Shown here piece by piece: positions 1 through 6,639 of a stretch of DNA of 7,667 bases; within the stretch, counting starts at the first letter, position 1; every line of letters starts with the position of its first letter. The notes beneath the pieces are model-generated. The model saw only the letters and a list, made by a program, of their open reading frames with translations, searched no databases and was not told where the DNA came from. The translations under genes were made by a program, and so were the position numbers. Source of the stretch: Bacteroidota bacterium (GTDB lineage: Bacteria; Bacteroidota; Bacteroidia; B-17B0; Aurantibacillaceae); contig JANYBY010000118.1 of the NCBI GenBank assembly GCA_025360565.1, forward strand, positions 1 through 7,667, given 5' to 3'.

Positions 1-123
1 CTAAGGAGATTTAATAAGAATCTGTCTGTTTTATTCTGCCGTAAATTTTTCAAGTCGCAATAAAAACCGGCATTTTTTTACGAAAACTCAGGCGTAATGC
101 TGCGCCAGGGATGCGGAGGGCTT

Positions 124-199
124 GGCTCTTTTTTGTGCAGCACGGCAAAAACCCAGTGGGTTTTTGAGCGAGCAAGTGTGTGAGCAAACAAAAAAAGCC
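124..199. repeat. Imperfect inverted repeat with T-rich/A-rich ends
   Basis: The left end (124-136, GGCTCTTTTTTGT) is nearly the reverse complement of the right end (188-199, ACAAAAAAAGCC), with one extra base. Inside lie a small GTGC-A-GCAC palindrome (135-143) and the 147-165 hairpin. The arrangement suggests a folded, probably multicopy intergenic element. I believe similar sequences recur in Bacteroidota genomes, but that is memory and could not be checked here. Confidence 0.5.
147..165. terminator. Possible bidirectional terminator hairpin
   Basis: The sequence AAAAACCCA-G-TGGGTTTTT is a perfect palindrome with a run of A on one side and T on the other, the form of a bidirectional intrinsic terminator. 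The G/C core is only three or four pairs, so it would be weak. It lies 171 bases beyond the stop of the minus-strand esterase gene, rather far for its terminator, and could equally be part of the surrounding repeat. Confidence 0.3.
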
Positions 200-206
200 G
201 GAGCGA

Positions 207-302
207 TCCGCCTAGGCGGAGGAGCCTCCCGACATGCGTCGGGATAAACTCCGCAGCCCGCCCGCCTGCCCGCCGAATTTTTTGATGCAGGCGGGGGCGC
301 CC
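207..302. repeat. GC-rich cluster of four palindromes (REP-like)
   Basis: Four palindromic units lie in under 100 bases. These are TCCGCCTAGGCGGA (207-220); TCCCGAC-atgc-GTCGGGA (227-244), a seven-pair stem with a four-base loop; CCCGCCTGC (261-269) paired with GCAGGCGGG (287-295); and GGGCGCCC (295-302). The block is far richer in GC than any gene in the window. This density of self-complementary sequence fits a REP-type or MITE-like intergenic element, or a structured RNA 3' end of the leftward transcript. No transposase is present in the window. Confidence 0.6.
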
Positions 303-335
303 AAATAATAAAAAAAAATACTTTTTGAGGGACGA

Positions 336-1106
336 CTATTTATTTAAAAACTCCATCACCACATCAAAAAACTCTTTTGGCTTTTCGGCATGCACCCAGT
401 GTCCTGCGCCGGCAATGGTTTGCAGGGTATAGTTGGTAAATCGCAGATCAAAATCTTCCAGATCTTTTTCAGATATGTAATTGGATCTTTCGCCACTGAT
501 CACCAAACAACTTACATCACTTTTAAAAACGGGCACTTCAATTCCAACAACCTCAATTTGATCGCCTATCACTTTTAAATTAAAACGCCAATCCATTATA
601 TTGTTTTCCGCGTCTTTCCAATAAATATTTTTTAGTAAAAATTGTTTTGTTCCAAGATCGCTAATGTATTCGCTTAATTTTGCTTCTGCTTCTTTTCGTG
701 TTTTTGTAACTGAAAAATCAACCGCGTTCAATGCTTTTAAAACATCGCTGTGATGCGGCCCGTAAGCCCTCGGCGAAATATCCACAATAATTATTTTTGA
801 CGTCACATGCGCATATTTCCACTCAAAGAACATAGCCGTTTTGCCGCCCATGCTATGCCCTAAAATAATGGGTTGGTGTAAATTGTGTTCAAGAATAAAT
901 TCGTGCAGGTCATCGGCCATTACTTCGTAATTCCAAACAGCGCTGTGTGGCGATAGACCGTGATTTCGCTGGTCAACAGTAAACACCCGAAAATTCTGTT
1001 CAGCAAAATTTTTGGCAAGCGTGTTCCAATTATCGCTTTGCCCAAACAAACCATGCAAAATAATTAATGCTTGTCCGGTTCCGAATTCTCTGTAGGCTAA
1101 TTTCAT
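336..1106 (-). CDS. Alpha/beta-hydrolase esterase (YbfF/ABHD11-like)
   Basis: This 256-residue protein has the usual length for a YbfF-type esterase. It shows an N-terminal HGLFG oxyanion-hole motif (His18-Gly22), a VDQRNHG stretch (44-50), the nucleophile elbow GHSMGG with Ser85, a VDISP motif with Asp109, and a C-terminal GAGHWVHAEKP with His236. Ser85, Asp109 and His236 would form the triad; the 24-residue Ser-Asp spacing matches what I recall for E. coli YbfF. No signal peptide is visible, so it should be cytoplasmic. Enzymes of this family hydrolyse short acyl esters or thioesters in vitro, and the natural substrate is usually unknown. The gene starts at an ATG 62 bp downstream of pdxJ on the same strand, so co-transcription is plausible. 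Proteins of this family are often mislabelled as haloperoxidases or as MenH-like enzymes, and the substrate cannot be told from sequence. Confidence 0.9.
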   Translation of the reverse strand: MKLAYREFGTGQALIILHGLFGQSDNWNTLAKNFAEQNFRVFTVDQRNHGLSPHSAVWNYEVMADDLHEFILEHNLHQPIILGHSMGGKTAMFFEWKYAHVTSKIIIVDISPRAYGPHHSDVLKALNAVDFSVTKTRKEAEAKLSEYISDLGTKQFLLKNIYWKDAENNIMDWRFNLKVIGDQIEVVGIEVPVFKSDVSCLVISGERSNYISEKDLEDFDLRFTNYTLQTIAGAGHWVHAEKPKEFFDVVMEFLNK

Positions 1107-1121
1107 CTGCTATTTTTAGAT

Positions 1122-1168
1122 TTGTTGAATTTTTGAATGAAAAAAACGGTAATTCTAAAATTCAACAA
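1122..1168. repeat. 12-bp perfect inverted repeat between pdxJ and the esterase gene
   Basis: TTGTTGAATTTT (1122-1133) and AAAATTCAACAA (1157-1168) are exact reverse complements separated by 23 bases, filling most of the 62-bp gap. In the minus-strand transcript the hairpin starts immediately after the pdxJ stop codon and ends 15 bases before the esterase ATG. The stem is AT-rich (three G/C pairs) with no uridine run directly after it, so it is a poor intrinsic terminator. It could set mRNA stability or attenuate between the two genes, or bind a dimeric protein as DNA. Confidence 0.55.
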
Positions 1169-1885
1169 TTATTTTAACTGTCGCAAATACATTTGCACCG
1201 TATTTTCCAATCCTAAATATAACGCGTCGCTAATTAGCGCGTGACCAATAGATACCTCCATTAATCCCGGAACATTTTGTTTAAAAAATTTTAAATTTTC
1301 TAAGCTCAGGTCATGCCCCGCGTTTATTCCCAATCCTAATTCCATTGCAAGCTTTGCCGCTTCGCAAAAAGGTTTTACTGCTTTTTCTTTTTCAGTATTA
1401 AATAAGTTCGCGTAACTTTCGGTGTATAATTCTATTCGGTCGGTACCTGTGTGTTTAGCGCCTTCCACCATTTTAGGATCAGCATCCACAAAAATAGAAG
1501 TGCGAATGTTATGCAATTTGAAAACGGAAATGATCTCTTTTAAATAATCTTTATTTTTTATGGTATCCCAGCCGTGGTCGCTTGTTAATTGCCCTTGTAC
1601 ATCGGGCACCAGAGTTACTTGCTGCGGCTTCACCTCAAGAACAAGGTCAATAAATTTTTGTTCCTTGGGATTGCCTTCAATATTAAATTCTGTTTTCACA
1701 ATTTTTTTCAGGTCGCGCACATCTTTATAAGTAATATGCCTTTCATCGGGCCTGGGATGAACCGTAATTCCGTTAGCGCCAAAGCGTTCAATATCAAGGG
1801 CTGCCTTAATTACATCGGGAACACCGCCACCGCGGGCATTACGCAGGGTGGCAATTTTATTAATATTAACACTTAATTTTACCAT
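1169..1885 (-). CDS. pdxJ: Pyridoxine 5'-phosphate synthase PdxJ
   Basis: PdxJ condenses 3-amino-2-oxopropyl phosphate with 1-deoxy-D-xylulose 5-phosphate to form pyridoxine 5'-phosphate, the ring-closing step of DXP-dependent vitamin B6 synthesis, in the cytoplasm. The 238-residue product has the family length and TIM-barrel motifs: NINKIATLRNARGG (7-20), GITVHPRPDERHI (39-51) with His43, Arg45 and His50, NIEG (68-71) with Glu70 aligning with E. coli Glu72, RIELYTE (150-156) with Glu152, NAGHDLSLENL (188-198) with His191 aligning with E. coli His193, and SIGHALISDALYLGL (212-226). The NINK form, in place of NIDH in E. coli, and the HPRPDERH stretch are what I expect in Bacteroidota. The ATG lies 107 bp from the divergent CBS gene. 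All active-site positions I could align are intact. Confidence 0.97.
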   Translation of the reverse strand: MVKLSVNINKIATLRNARGGGVPDVIKAALDIERFGANGITVHPRPDERHITYKDVRDLKKIVKTEFNIEGNPKEQKFIDLVLEVKPQQVTLVPDVQGQLTSDHGWDTIKNKDYLKEIISVFKLHNIRTSIFVDADPKMVEGAKHTGTDRIELYTESYANLFNTEKEKAVKPFCEAAKLAMELGLGINAGHDLSLENLKFFKQNVPGLMEVSIGHALISDALYLGLENTVQMYLRQLK

Positions 1886-1992
1886 ATTTTAAAATAATTT
1901 TGTAACTTAATATTAAATTGTTCGTTTCACTTCAAGTTTACCTTATTATCTGCATAAAAGTAAAACTAATTTATTAAATTTGAGAAAGTAAA
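1886..1992. promoter_or_regulatory. Divergent intergenic region between pdxJ and the CBS gene
   Basis: Both flanking genes start from this 107-bp AT-rich stretch, so it should hold at least two promoters. On the plus strand TAAATTTG (1975-1982) matches the Bacteroidota -7 element TAnnTTTG, but I find no TTG about 20 bases upstream, and it would place the transcript start only a few bases before the ATG at 1993. On the minus strand a TTG (CAA at 1933-1935 of the plus strand) is followed by only poor -7 candidates. Neither promoter can be placed with certainty. Upstream of the CBS ATG the sequence is A-rich, without a clear Shine-Dalgarno. Confidence 0.4.
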
Positions 1993-2655
1993 ATGTTAGT
2001 AGGAGATTTAATAACCGACGAGATTCCGCCCTTAAAAGTAACCGATACTGTTGAGATGGCCTTGGATTGGATGGAACAGTTTAAAGTTTCGCATTTGGCT
2101 GTTGTAAATAACCGAGAGTTAGTGGGGCTTATAGCCGAAACAGACCTAATGGATTATGAACATCCCGAAGAACAAATTAACGCAGGCAAAGTTCATTTAT
2201 TAAAACCTATCATTCATCACAGTCAACATACCTACGACCTTGTAAAATTAATGAGTAGTCTTAATTTAACGCTTATTCCGGTGTTGGATGAGAACGAACT
2301 TTATAAAGGATGTATTACATTGAAAGGCATTATTAAAAATTTAAGCGCCATGATCGCGGTGCAAAATCCGGGTGGTGTAATTGTGTTGGAATTAAATCAG
2401 AGCGATTATTCGGTGGTGCAAATTGCCAATATTGTGGAGGGTAACGATGCTAAAATTTTAAGTCTGCATGTATCGTCAACCCCCGACAGTACAAAAATGG
2501 AAGTAACTTTAAAAGTAAACCGCGAAGACCTCTCAAGTATATTGCAAACATTTAATCGTTATAATTACACAGTGAAAGCCAGTTTTCATCATGGCGATTA
2601 TGATAAAGACATGAAAGATAAATTAAATGAGTTTTTGCATTTCCTCAATATTTAA
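1993..2655 (+). CDS. CBS-pair protein with C-terminal ACT-like region (AcuB-like)
   Basis: The 220-residue protein starts with two CBS domains: the first at about 4-55 (GDLITDEIPPL through SHLAVVNN to LVGLIAETDL), the second at about 70-118 (LLKPIIHHSQHTYDLVKLM to LIPVLDENELYKGCITLKGI). CBS pairs usually bind adenosine nucleotides and act as energy or ligand sensors. After the VQNPGGVIVLEL segment (about 123-133) comes an ACT-like region (to about 200; strands such as AKILSLHV and KMEVTLKV), followed by a charged helix. There is no enzyme domain, membrane segment or signal peptide. It begins 107 bp from divergent pdxJ and overlaps the next gene by 29 bp, so the two are probably translationally coupled. 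In the Bacteroidota loci I recall, such a gene lies between pdxJ and nadK, but nadK is not next here. Ligand and partner are unknown. Confidence 0.85.
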   Translation: MLVGDLITDEIPPLKVTDTVEMALDWMEQFKVSHLAVVNNRELVGLIAETDLMDYEHPEEQINAGKVHLLKPIIHHSQHTYDLVKLMSSLNLTLIPVLDENELYKGCITLKGIIKNLSAMIAVQNPGGVIVLELNQSDYSVVQIANIVEGNDAKILSLHVSSTPDSTKMEVTLKVNREDLSSILQTFNRYNYTVKASFHHGDYDKDMKDKLNEFLHFLNI

Positions 2656-4048
2656 GGGGGTTTTAATTTTTTTCCTGTTTCATTTTTCATTGTGCCGGTC
2701 TCAAACTGTGGATAGCGCAGCTGTTTACAGAATAAATGAAATAATCATCAGGGGAAATAAAAAAACAAAGGATAGAATTATTACAAGGGAATTAAGCCGA
2801 AAGCTGAACGATACCATTACTCTTTCAAAACTGCATCATTTTAAAAAAAGAAGCGAGCAAAATATTTTTAATACACAGCTTTTTATTTACGATTCCATTT
2901 ACTCGGTAATAGACCACGACACAAAAACTATTCAATTAAAAATTTCTGTAAAAGAGCGCTGGTACATTTGGCCGGTGCCTGTTTTTGAGATCCAGGATCG
3001 CAATTTTAATTCGTGGTGGCGCACAAAAGATCTGTTTCGAATCAATTACGGTTTTGCCCTGGGCTTTGATAATTTTACCGGGGTAAAAGACAAGTTGGTA
3101 TTTTTATTTCAAAAAGGATATTCCGAAAAATTCGGCTTCAGTTACAAATTACCCTTTGTAAATAAAGCACAAACCATTGGCATTTCAAGCTCCTACATTT
3201 ACTCGCGTAATAATGAGGTTACGTATATTACACAATACAATGAACCGCAATTTGTGCGAGAATACGGCACCTATTTGCGAACCGAACAGGAGGCAAAAAT
3301 TGGTTTGATCCATCGCCCGAATCTGTATGAGCAGAATACAATTGAGGTGCTTGTAAAAAGCGCTTCCATTAATGATACCGTTGTAAAATTGAATTCGGAT
3401 TTTTACGGAAAAAGCAGAAAAAAAATAACTTACGCCAGTTTGCAATACCGTTATACATTTGATAATCGCGACAATAAACAATACGCTTTAAAAGGATGGA
3501 TGTTTGATCTTTGGGCAACTCAGGATGGATTTGATTTTTCGGATAACTCGCCGATAAATAATTTAAATGTAACCGTAAGTTTAAAGAAACACACAAAAAT
3601 TAGCAATCGCGTTTATCTTGCCAACATGGTAAAAGGCCGGTGGATGAATGTGGATTACCTATCGTATAATTTTAATCGCTCGCTTGGGTATACCGATCTG
3701 GTAAGGGGTTATGAGTATTATATTATTGACGGACAAAAATATTTTTTAAGTAAGAATAGTTTGCGGTATCAAATCATAAAACCGCGTGTGTTTCAAACCA
3801 ACAGCCGTTTAACCATAAAACAATTCAGCACCATTCCCTATTACGCGTTTATAAATGTGTTTTTTGATGCCGCGTATATAGAAGACAAATTTTACAACAG
3901 CACAAATTTTTTAAATAATTCATGGCAATATGGTTATGGAGTTGGCTTGGATTTTATTACTTATTACGATCTGGTAATGCGTTTTGAATACAGTTTTAAC
4001 AGGCAAAATCAGGGCGGATTTTTTATTCACCTTAGTTCGGGGTTTTAG
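2627..4048 (+). CDS. Omp85/BamA-like outer-membrane protein with one POTRA domain
   Basis: Residues 1 to about 26 form a signal peptide: a hydrophobic core (about 9-23) and likely cleavage near CRSQ/T. A single POTRA-like domain follows (about 34-110), with INEIIIRGNKKTKDRIITRE (36-55) and ending ISVKERWYIWP. Residues from about 115 to 473 form an outer-membrane beta-barrel with family hallmarks: YTFDNRDNKQYALKGW (276-291), the loop motif VRGYEYY (359-365), VFFDAAYIED (411-420) and a last strand ending in phenylalanine. True BamA has more POTRA domains and is much longer, so this is more likely a paralogue of unknown role in protein or lipid transport or insertion. The ATG at 2627 lies inside the CBS gene and is needed for the signal peptide; I see no later ATG that keeps it. 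The 29-bp overlap argues for coupled translation. Confidence 0.85.
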   Translation: MSFCISSIFKGVLIFFLFHFSLCRSQTVDSAAVYRINEIIIRGNKKTKDRIITRELSRKLNDTITLSKLHHFKKRSEQNIFNTQLFIYDSIYSVIDHDTKTIQLKISVKERWYIWPVPVFEIQDRNFNSWWRTKDLFRINYGFALGFDNFTGVKDKLVFLFQKGYSEKFGFSYKLPFVNKAQTIGISSSYIYSRNNEVTYITQYNEPQFVREYGTYLRTEQEAKIGLIHRPNLYEQNTIEVLVKSASINDTVVKLNSDFYGKSRKKITYASLQYRYTFDNRDNKQYALKGWMFDLWATQDGFDFSDNSPINNLNVTVSLKKHTKISNRVYLANMVKGRWMNVDYLSYNFNRSLGYTDLVRGYEYYIIDGQKYFLSKNSLRYQIIKPRVFQTNSRLTIKQFSTIPYYAFINVFFDAAYIEDKFYNSTNFLNNSWQYGYGVGLDFITYYDLVMRFEYSFNRQNQGGFFIHLSSGF

Positions 4049-4083
4049 CCACGCAGCTTCGCTGACGGGTTGCATATTTTTTT

Positions 4084-4208
4084 AGCCACTAATTTCACTA
4101 ACTTTCACTAATCTGTGTGGTTTAATTTTACTAATTAAATCCTGACCTCCCACAGATTTAAGTAATTTTTGTAAGCCCGAATTTGTGTTAATTCGTGCAA
4201 TTGGTGGC
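4084..4208. repeat. Imperfect palindromic intergenic repeat (MITE/REP-like)
   Basis: Nested inverted repeats make up a large imperfect palindrome. The outer arms are 4085-4101 (GCCACTAATTTCACTAA) and 4192-4208, which match in 14 of 17 positions as reverse complements. The middle arms are AATCTGTG (4110-4117) with CACAGATT (4151-4158), exact. The inner arms are TTTAATT (4121-4127) with AATTAAA (4133-4139) around a five-base loop. The motif family (GCCAC-AATTTCAC paired with GTG-AATT-GTGGC) resembles intergenic repeats I have seen widely in Bacteroidota, though this could not be checked. It begins 36 bases after the Omp85 stop codon and may also serve as a transcript 3' end. Confidence 0.65.
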
Positions 4209-4398
4209 AAAATACCAAGTAGCGCAGCTGCTTCGTTTCAACGTGTTTTTCTTATCAAAAGTACCGCGCATAATTCTAAAAAATTGATTATATTTAACCC
4301 AGTTTATGTATTAGGATTTTGGTTAATTCTGAAGGAATCCTTTGGGGATAATAGAATTGCTAATGCGGAATTTGGGTTAACCTTTATTCGTATTGATA
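4209..4398 (+). promoter_or_regulatory. Non-coding upstream region of lpxC-fabZ
   Basis: No supported gene lies between the palindromic repeat and lpxC, so the promoter of the lipid A genes should be here. TAATTCTG (4324-4331) differs in one base from the Bacteroidota -7 element TAnnTTTG but has no TTG at the right distance upstream. A small AAGGA-A-TCCTT palindrome sits at 4332-4342. No ribosome binding site of standard type precedes the ATG at 4399. There is no trace of lpxD, which often precedes lpxC in this phylum. The promoter itself is not placed with confidence. Confidence 0.35.
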
Positions 4399-5835
4399 AT
4401 GAGCGAAAAACAAAGAACAATAAAGCAAGCGGTTTCTGTTTCAGGAGTAGGGCTGCATACAGGCAAACCCGTAACCATTACGTTTAATCCGGCGCCCGAA
4501 AACCATTGGTACAAATTTCAACGCACCGATGTTGAAGGTCAGCCGATAATTGAAGCGGATGCTGATCTGGTGGTAGATACTTCGCGTGGTACAACCCTCG
4601 AAAAAAATGGCGTTCGCGTTTACACAACCGAACATGTTTTAGCCGCTTTGGTTGGTTTAGGAATTGATAATTGTTTGATACAAATGACCGCGCCGGAAAT
4701 GCCGATCATGGATGGAAGTTCATGGAAATTTATTGAAGCCCTTGAAGCGGCCGAAATTATTGAACAGGATGCGGAGCGAACTTATTTTGAACTCACCGAA
4801 AATTTAACTTACGAAGATCCCGTAAAAAAAGTGGAGATGTTAGCTGTATCACAAGATACATACCGCTGCACAGTGATGGTAGATTATAACAGCGAGGTAT
4901 TAGGAACACAACATGCGGGCATTTACGACATAGCGCAATTTAAAACAGAGATCTCAAAATGCAGAACATTTGTTTTTTTGCATGAATTAGAAATGTTATT
5001 AGAACACAACTTAATAAAAGGCGGTGATCTGAATAATGCAATAGTTTTGGTGGATAAAGAATTGCCTAAAGAAAAAATTGATCATCTTAAAAAAGTATTT
5101 AAACAAGAGCAGGTTGAAGTAAAAGGTAAAGGCGTTTTAAATAATACCAAATTGCATTTTTACAATGAGCCTGCTCGCCATAAATTGTTAGATATAATTG
5201 GCGATATGGCTTTGGTTGGTAAGCCATTAAAAATTCACATCCTGGCTGCGCGTCCGGGCCACGCGGGCAATGTAGCCTTTGCAAAAAAAATTAAACAAAT
5301 GATCCGCGATGAGGCCACGCGAAAAAAGAAAAATTTGCACATCCCTTACGATCTTAATAAAACACCGCTTTATGATATTAATATGATCCAAAAAATATTG
5401 CCTCATCGTCAGCCATTCTTATTCATTGATAAGATCATGGAAATGACAGAAGAAGGAATTATTGGCGTAAAAAACGTGAGCATGAACGAGGATTTTTTCC
5501 GCGGACATTTTCCTGGCGCACCGGTTTTCCCTGGCGTTTTACAAATAGAAGCCATGGCGCAAGTTGGCGGCATATTTTCGTTAAGTAAAGTGCCTGATCC
5601 CGAAAATTATTTGACGTATTTTATGAGTATGGATAAAGTAAAATTTAAACAACAGGTTATTCCCGGCGACACGCTTGTTTTTAAATTGATCTTGTTAACT
5701 CCTATTCGCCGTGGTATTGTACACATGCGCGGCGAAGCATTTGTGCGCGATAAAATGGTAATGGAAGCCGAAATGATGGCCATGCTTGTAAAAGTAAAAG
5801 GCAAAGAAGTTAAACAACCCGTTGAGATAAATTAG
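4399..5835 (+). CDS. lpxC-fabZ: Bifunctional LpxC deacetylase / FabZ dehydratase fusion
   Basis: The 478-residue protein joins two cytoplasmic enzymes. LpxC (about 1-310) is the zinc deacetylase of UDP-3-O-acyl-GlcNAc, the committed step of lipid A synthesis. It shows SGVGLHTG (15-22), TTEH with His79, MDGSS (104-108), RHKLLDIIGD with His261 and Asp265 (zinc ligands with His79), and GH288 near its end. A segment of about 50 residues before the second zinc motif makes this half somewhat longer than E. coli LpxC. FabZ (about 326-465), the 3-hydroxyacyl-ACP dehydratase, has LPHRQPFLFID (334-344), RGHFPGAPVFPGV with His370, and QIEAMAQ with Glu384, the usual 14-residue spacing of the catalytic pair. 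The linker is about 311-325. The fusion is typical of Bacteroidota. I prefer the ATG at 4399; an in-frame TTG at 4393 would add two residues. The stop is four bases before lpxA. Confidence 0.97.
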   Translation: MSEKQRTIKQAVSVSGVGLHTGKPVTITFNPAPENHWYKFQRTDVEGQPIIEADADLVVDTSRGTTLEKNGVRVYTTEHVLAALVGLGIDNCLIQMTAPEMPIMDGSSWKFIEALEAAEIIEQDAERTYFELTENLTYEDPVKKVEMLAVSQDTYRCTVMVDYNSEVLGTQHAGIYDIAQFKTEISKCRTFVFLHELEMLLEHNLIKGGDLNNAIVLVDKELPKEKIDHLKKVFKQEQVEVKGKGVLNNTKLHFYNEPARHKLLDIIGDMALVGKPLKIHILAARPGHAGNVAFAKKIKQMIRDEATRKKKNLHIPYDLNKTPLYDINMIQKILPHRQPFLFIDKIMEMTEEGIIGVKNVSMNEDFFRGHFPGAPVFPGVLQIEAMAQVGGIFSLSKVPDPENYLTYFMSMDKVKFKQQVIPGDTLVFKLILLTPIRRGIVHMRGEAFVRDKMVMEAEMMAMLVKVKGKEVKQPVEIN

Positions 5836-5839
5836 ATAT

Positions 5840-6613
5840 ATGATCTCAAATTTAGCATCTGTTAGCCCTAAAGCACGCATAGGCAAAAACGTAACTATTG
5901 AAGCGTTCGCGACTGTTTATGAGGATGTAGAAATTGGCGACGATTGTCATATTTACCCAAACGCTATAATTTTTCCGGATACAATCATAGGCAACGGAAG
6001 CAAAATTTTTCCCGGCGCAATCATTGGCATTGTTAATCAGGATCTGAAATACAAAGGCGAAAAATCGAATACAGTTATTGGAAAAAATACAATTGTGCGT
6101 GAGTATGCCACCATTCACAAAGGCACCGCGCACCGCATGACCACCAAAGTTGGCGATAATTGTTTAATTATGGCTTACACACATTTGGGGCACGATTGTT
6201 TAATTGGCAACAATGTTATTATTGCAAACAACGGCAGTTTGGCCGGACATATTACGGTTGAAGATTTTGCAATATTAGAAGGTGTGGTTGCGGCCCAGCA
6301 ATTTGTTAATATTGGTGCGCACTCATTTATTGCCGGCGCATCGCTGGTACGTAAAAGCGTGCCGCCTTACGTACGCGTGGCGCGCGAGCCATTGCAATTT
6401 ATTGGTGTAAATACAATTGGTTTGGCACGCAGAGGATTTGATAAAGAAGTTATAAAACAGGTTGAAGATATTTACAGAATAATTTTTGTGCGCGGCCATA
6501 ATCTTACCAACGCATTAGAGATAGTGGAGAACGAAATGCCCGCTACACCCATCCGAAAAGAAATTGTTGATTTTATCAGAAATCAAAAAGACGGAATTGT
6601 TAAGGGGATTTAA
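5840..6613 (+). CDS. lpxA: Acyl-ACP--UDP-N-acetylglucosamine O-acyltransferase LpxA
   Basis: LpxA transfers a 3-hydroxyacyl chain from ACP to UDP-GlcNAc, the first step of lipid A synthesis, as a soluble trimer. At 257 residues it is close to E. coli LpxA (262). The N-terminal two thirds are hexapeptide repeats of a left-handed beta-helix; the end is the helical C-terminal domain. Visible motifs are NQDLKYKGE (66-74) with Lys70 matching E. coli Lys76, THLGHDC (114-120) with catalytic His118, LAGH (134-137), and GLARRGF (194-200). The position aligning with E. coli His160 is Gln153 (AAQQF). Gly166 aligns with E. coli Gly173, the chain-length ruler; a glycine there permits a long acyl chain. 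The ATG lies four bases after the lpxC-fabZ stop, so the genes share a transcript and supply the same pathway. Enzymatic assignment is secure; chain length is inferred. Confidence 0.96.
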   Translation: MISNLASVSPKARIGKNVTIEAFATVYEDVEIGDDCHIYPNAIIFPDTIIGNGSKIFPGAIIGIVNQDLKYKGEKSNTVIGKNTIVREYATIHKGTAHRMTTKVGDNCLIMAYTHLGHDCLIGNNVIIANNGSLAGHITVEDFAILEGVVAAQQFVNIGAHSFIAGASLVRKSVPPYVRVAREPLQFIGVNTIGLARRGFDKEVIKQVEDIYRIIFVRGHNLTNALEIVENEMPATPIRKEIVDFIRNQKDGIVKGI

Positions 6614-6639
6614 AAATTTCTCGGCTTATAAACATCTTA

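Larger units (their letters stand above)
1..335. other. Non-coding, repeat-rich spacer at the left edge
   Basis: No convincing gene is visible here. A short plus-strand frame is open from base 1 to the TAA at 61-63 and could be the tail of a gene outside the window, but its 20 residues are not recognisable. A minus-strand frame is open from the low 120s down to about base 26, but it runs through palindromic sequence and I take it as repeat-derived. The region holds several inverted repeats, listed separately, and changes from AT-rich (1-60) to strongly GC-rich (about 200-302) and back to an A-rich run (303-320). It lies downstream of the minus-strand esterase gene, so it contains the 3' end of that transcript. 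Confidence 0.6.

Noticed and set aside
1..120. Minus-strand frame ending in LRLEKFTAE-stop
   Set aside because: It has no recognisable domain and runs through repeat-rich spacer; it looks like a chance frame in a multicopy intergenic sequence.
390..578. Plus-strand open frame of 62 codons inside the esterase gene
   Set aside because: It is antisense to a well-supported alpha/beta-hydrolase and has no recognisable motif.
1975..1982. TAAATTTG as the promoter -7 element of the CBS gene
   Set aside because: No -33 TTG lies at the proper distance and the predicted start would be nearly at the ATG, so it is mentioned only as a weak candidate.
2627..4048. Calling this gene bamA
   Set aside because: It has one POTRA domain and 473 residues, too short for the multi-POTRA BamA.
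4393..4395. TTG as the start codon of lpxC-fabZ
   Set aside because: An ATG two codons later gives the expected N-terminus; the extra two residues have no support.
4185..4487. 100-codon plus-strand frame before and into lpxC
   Set aside because: It starts inside the palindromic repeat, overlaps the conserved start of lpxC in another frame and shows no domain.
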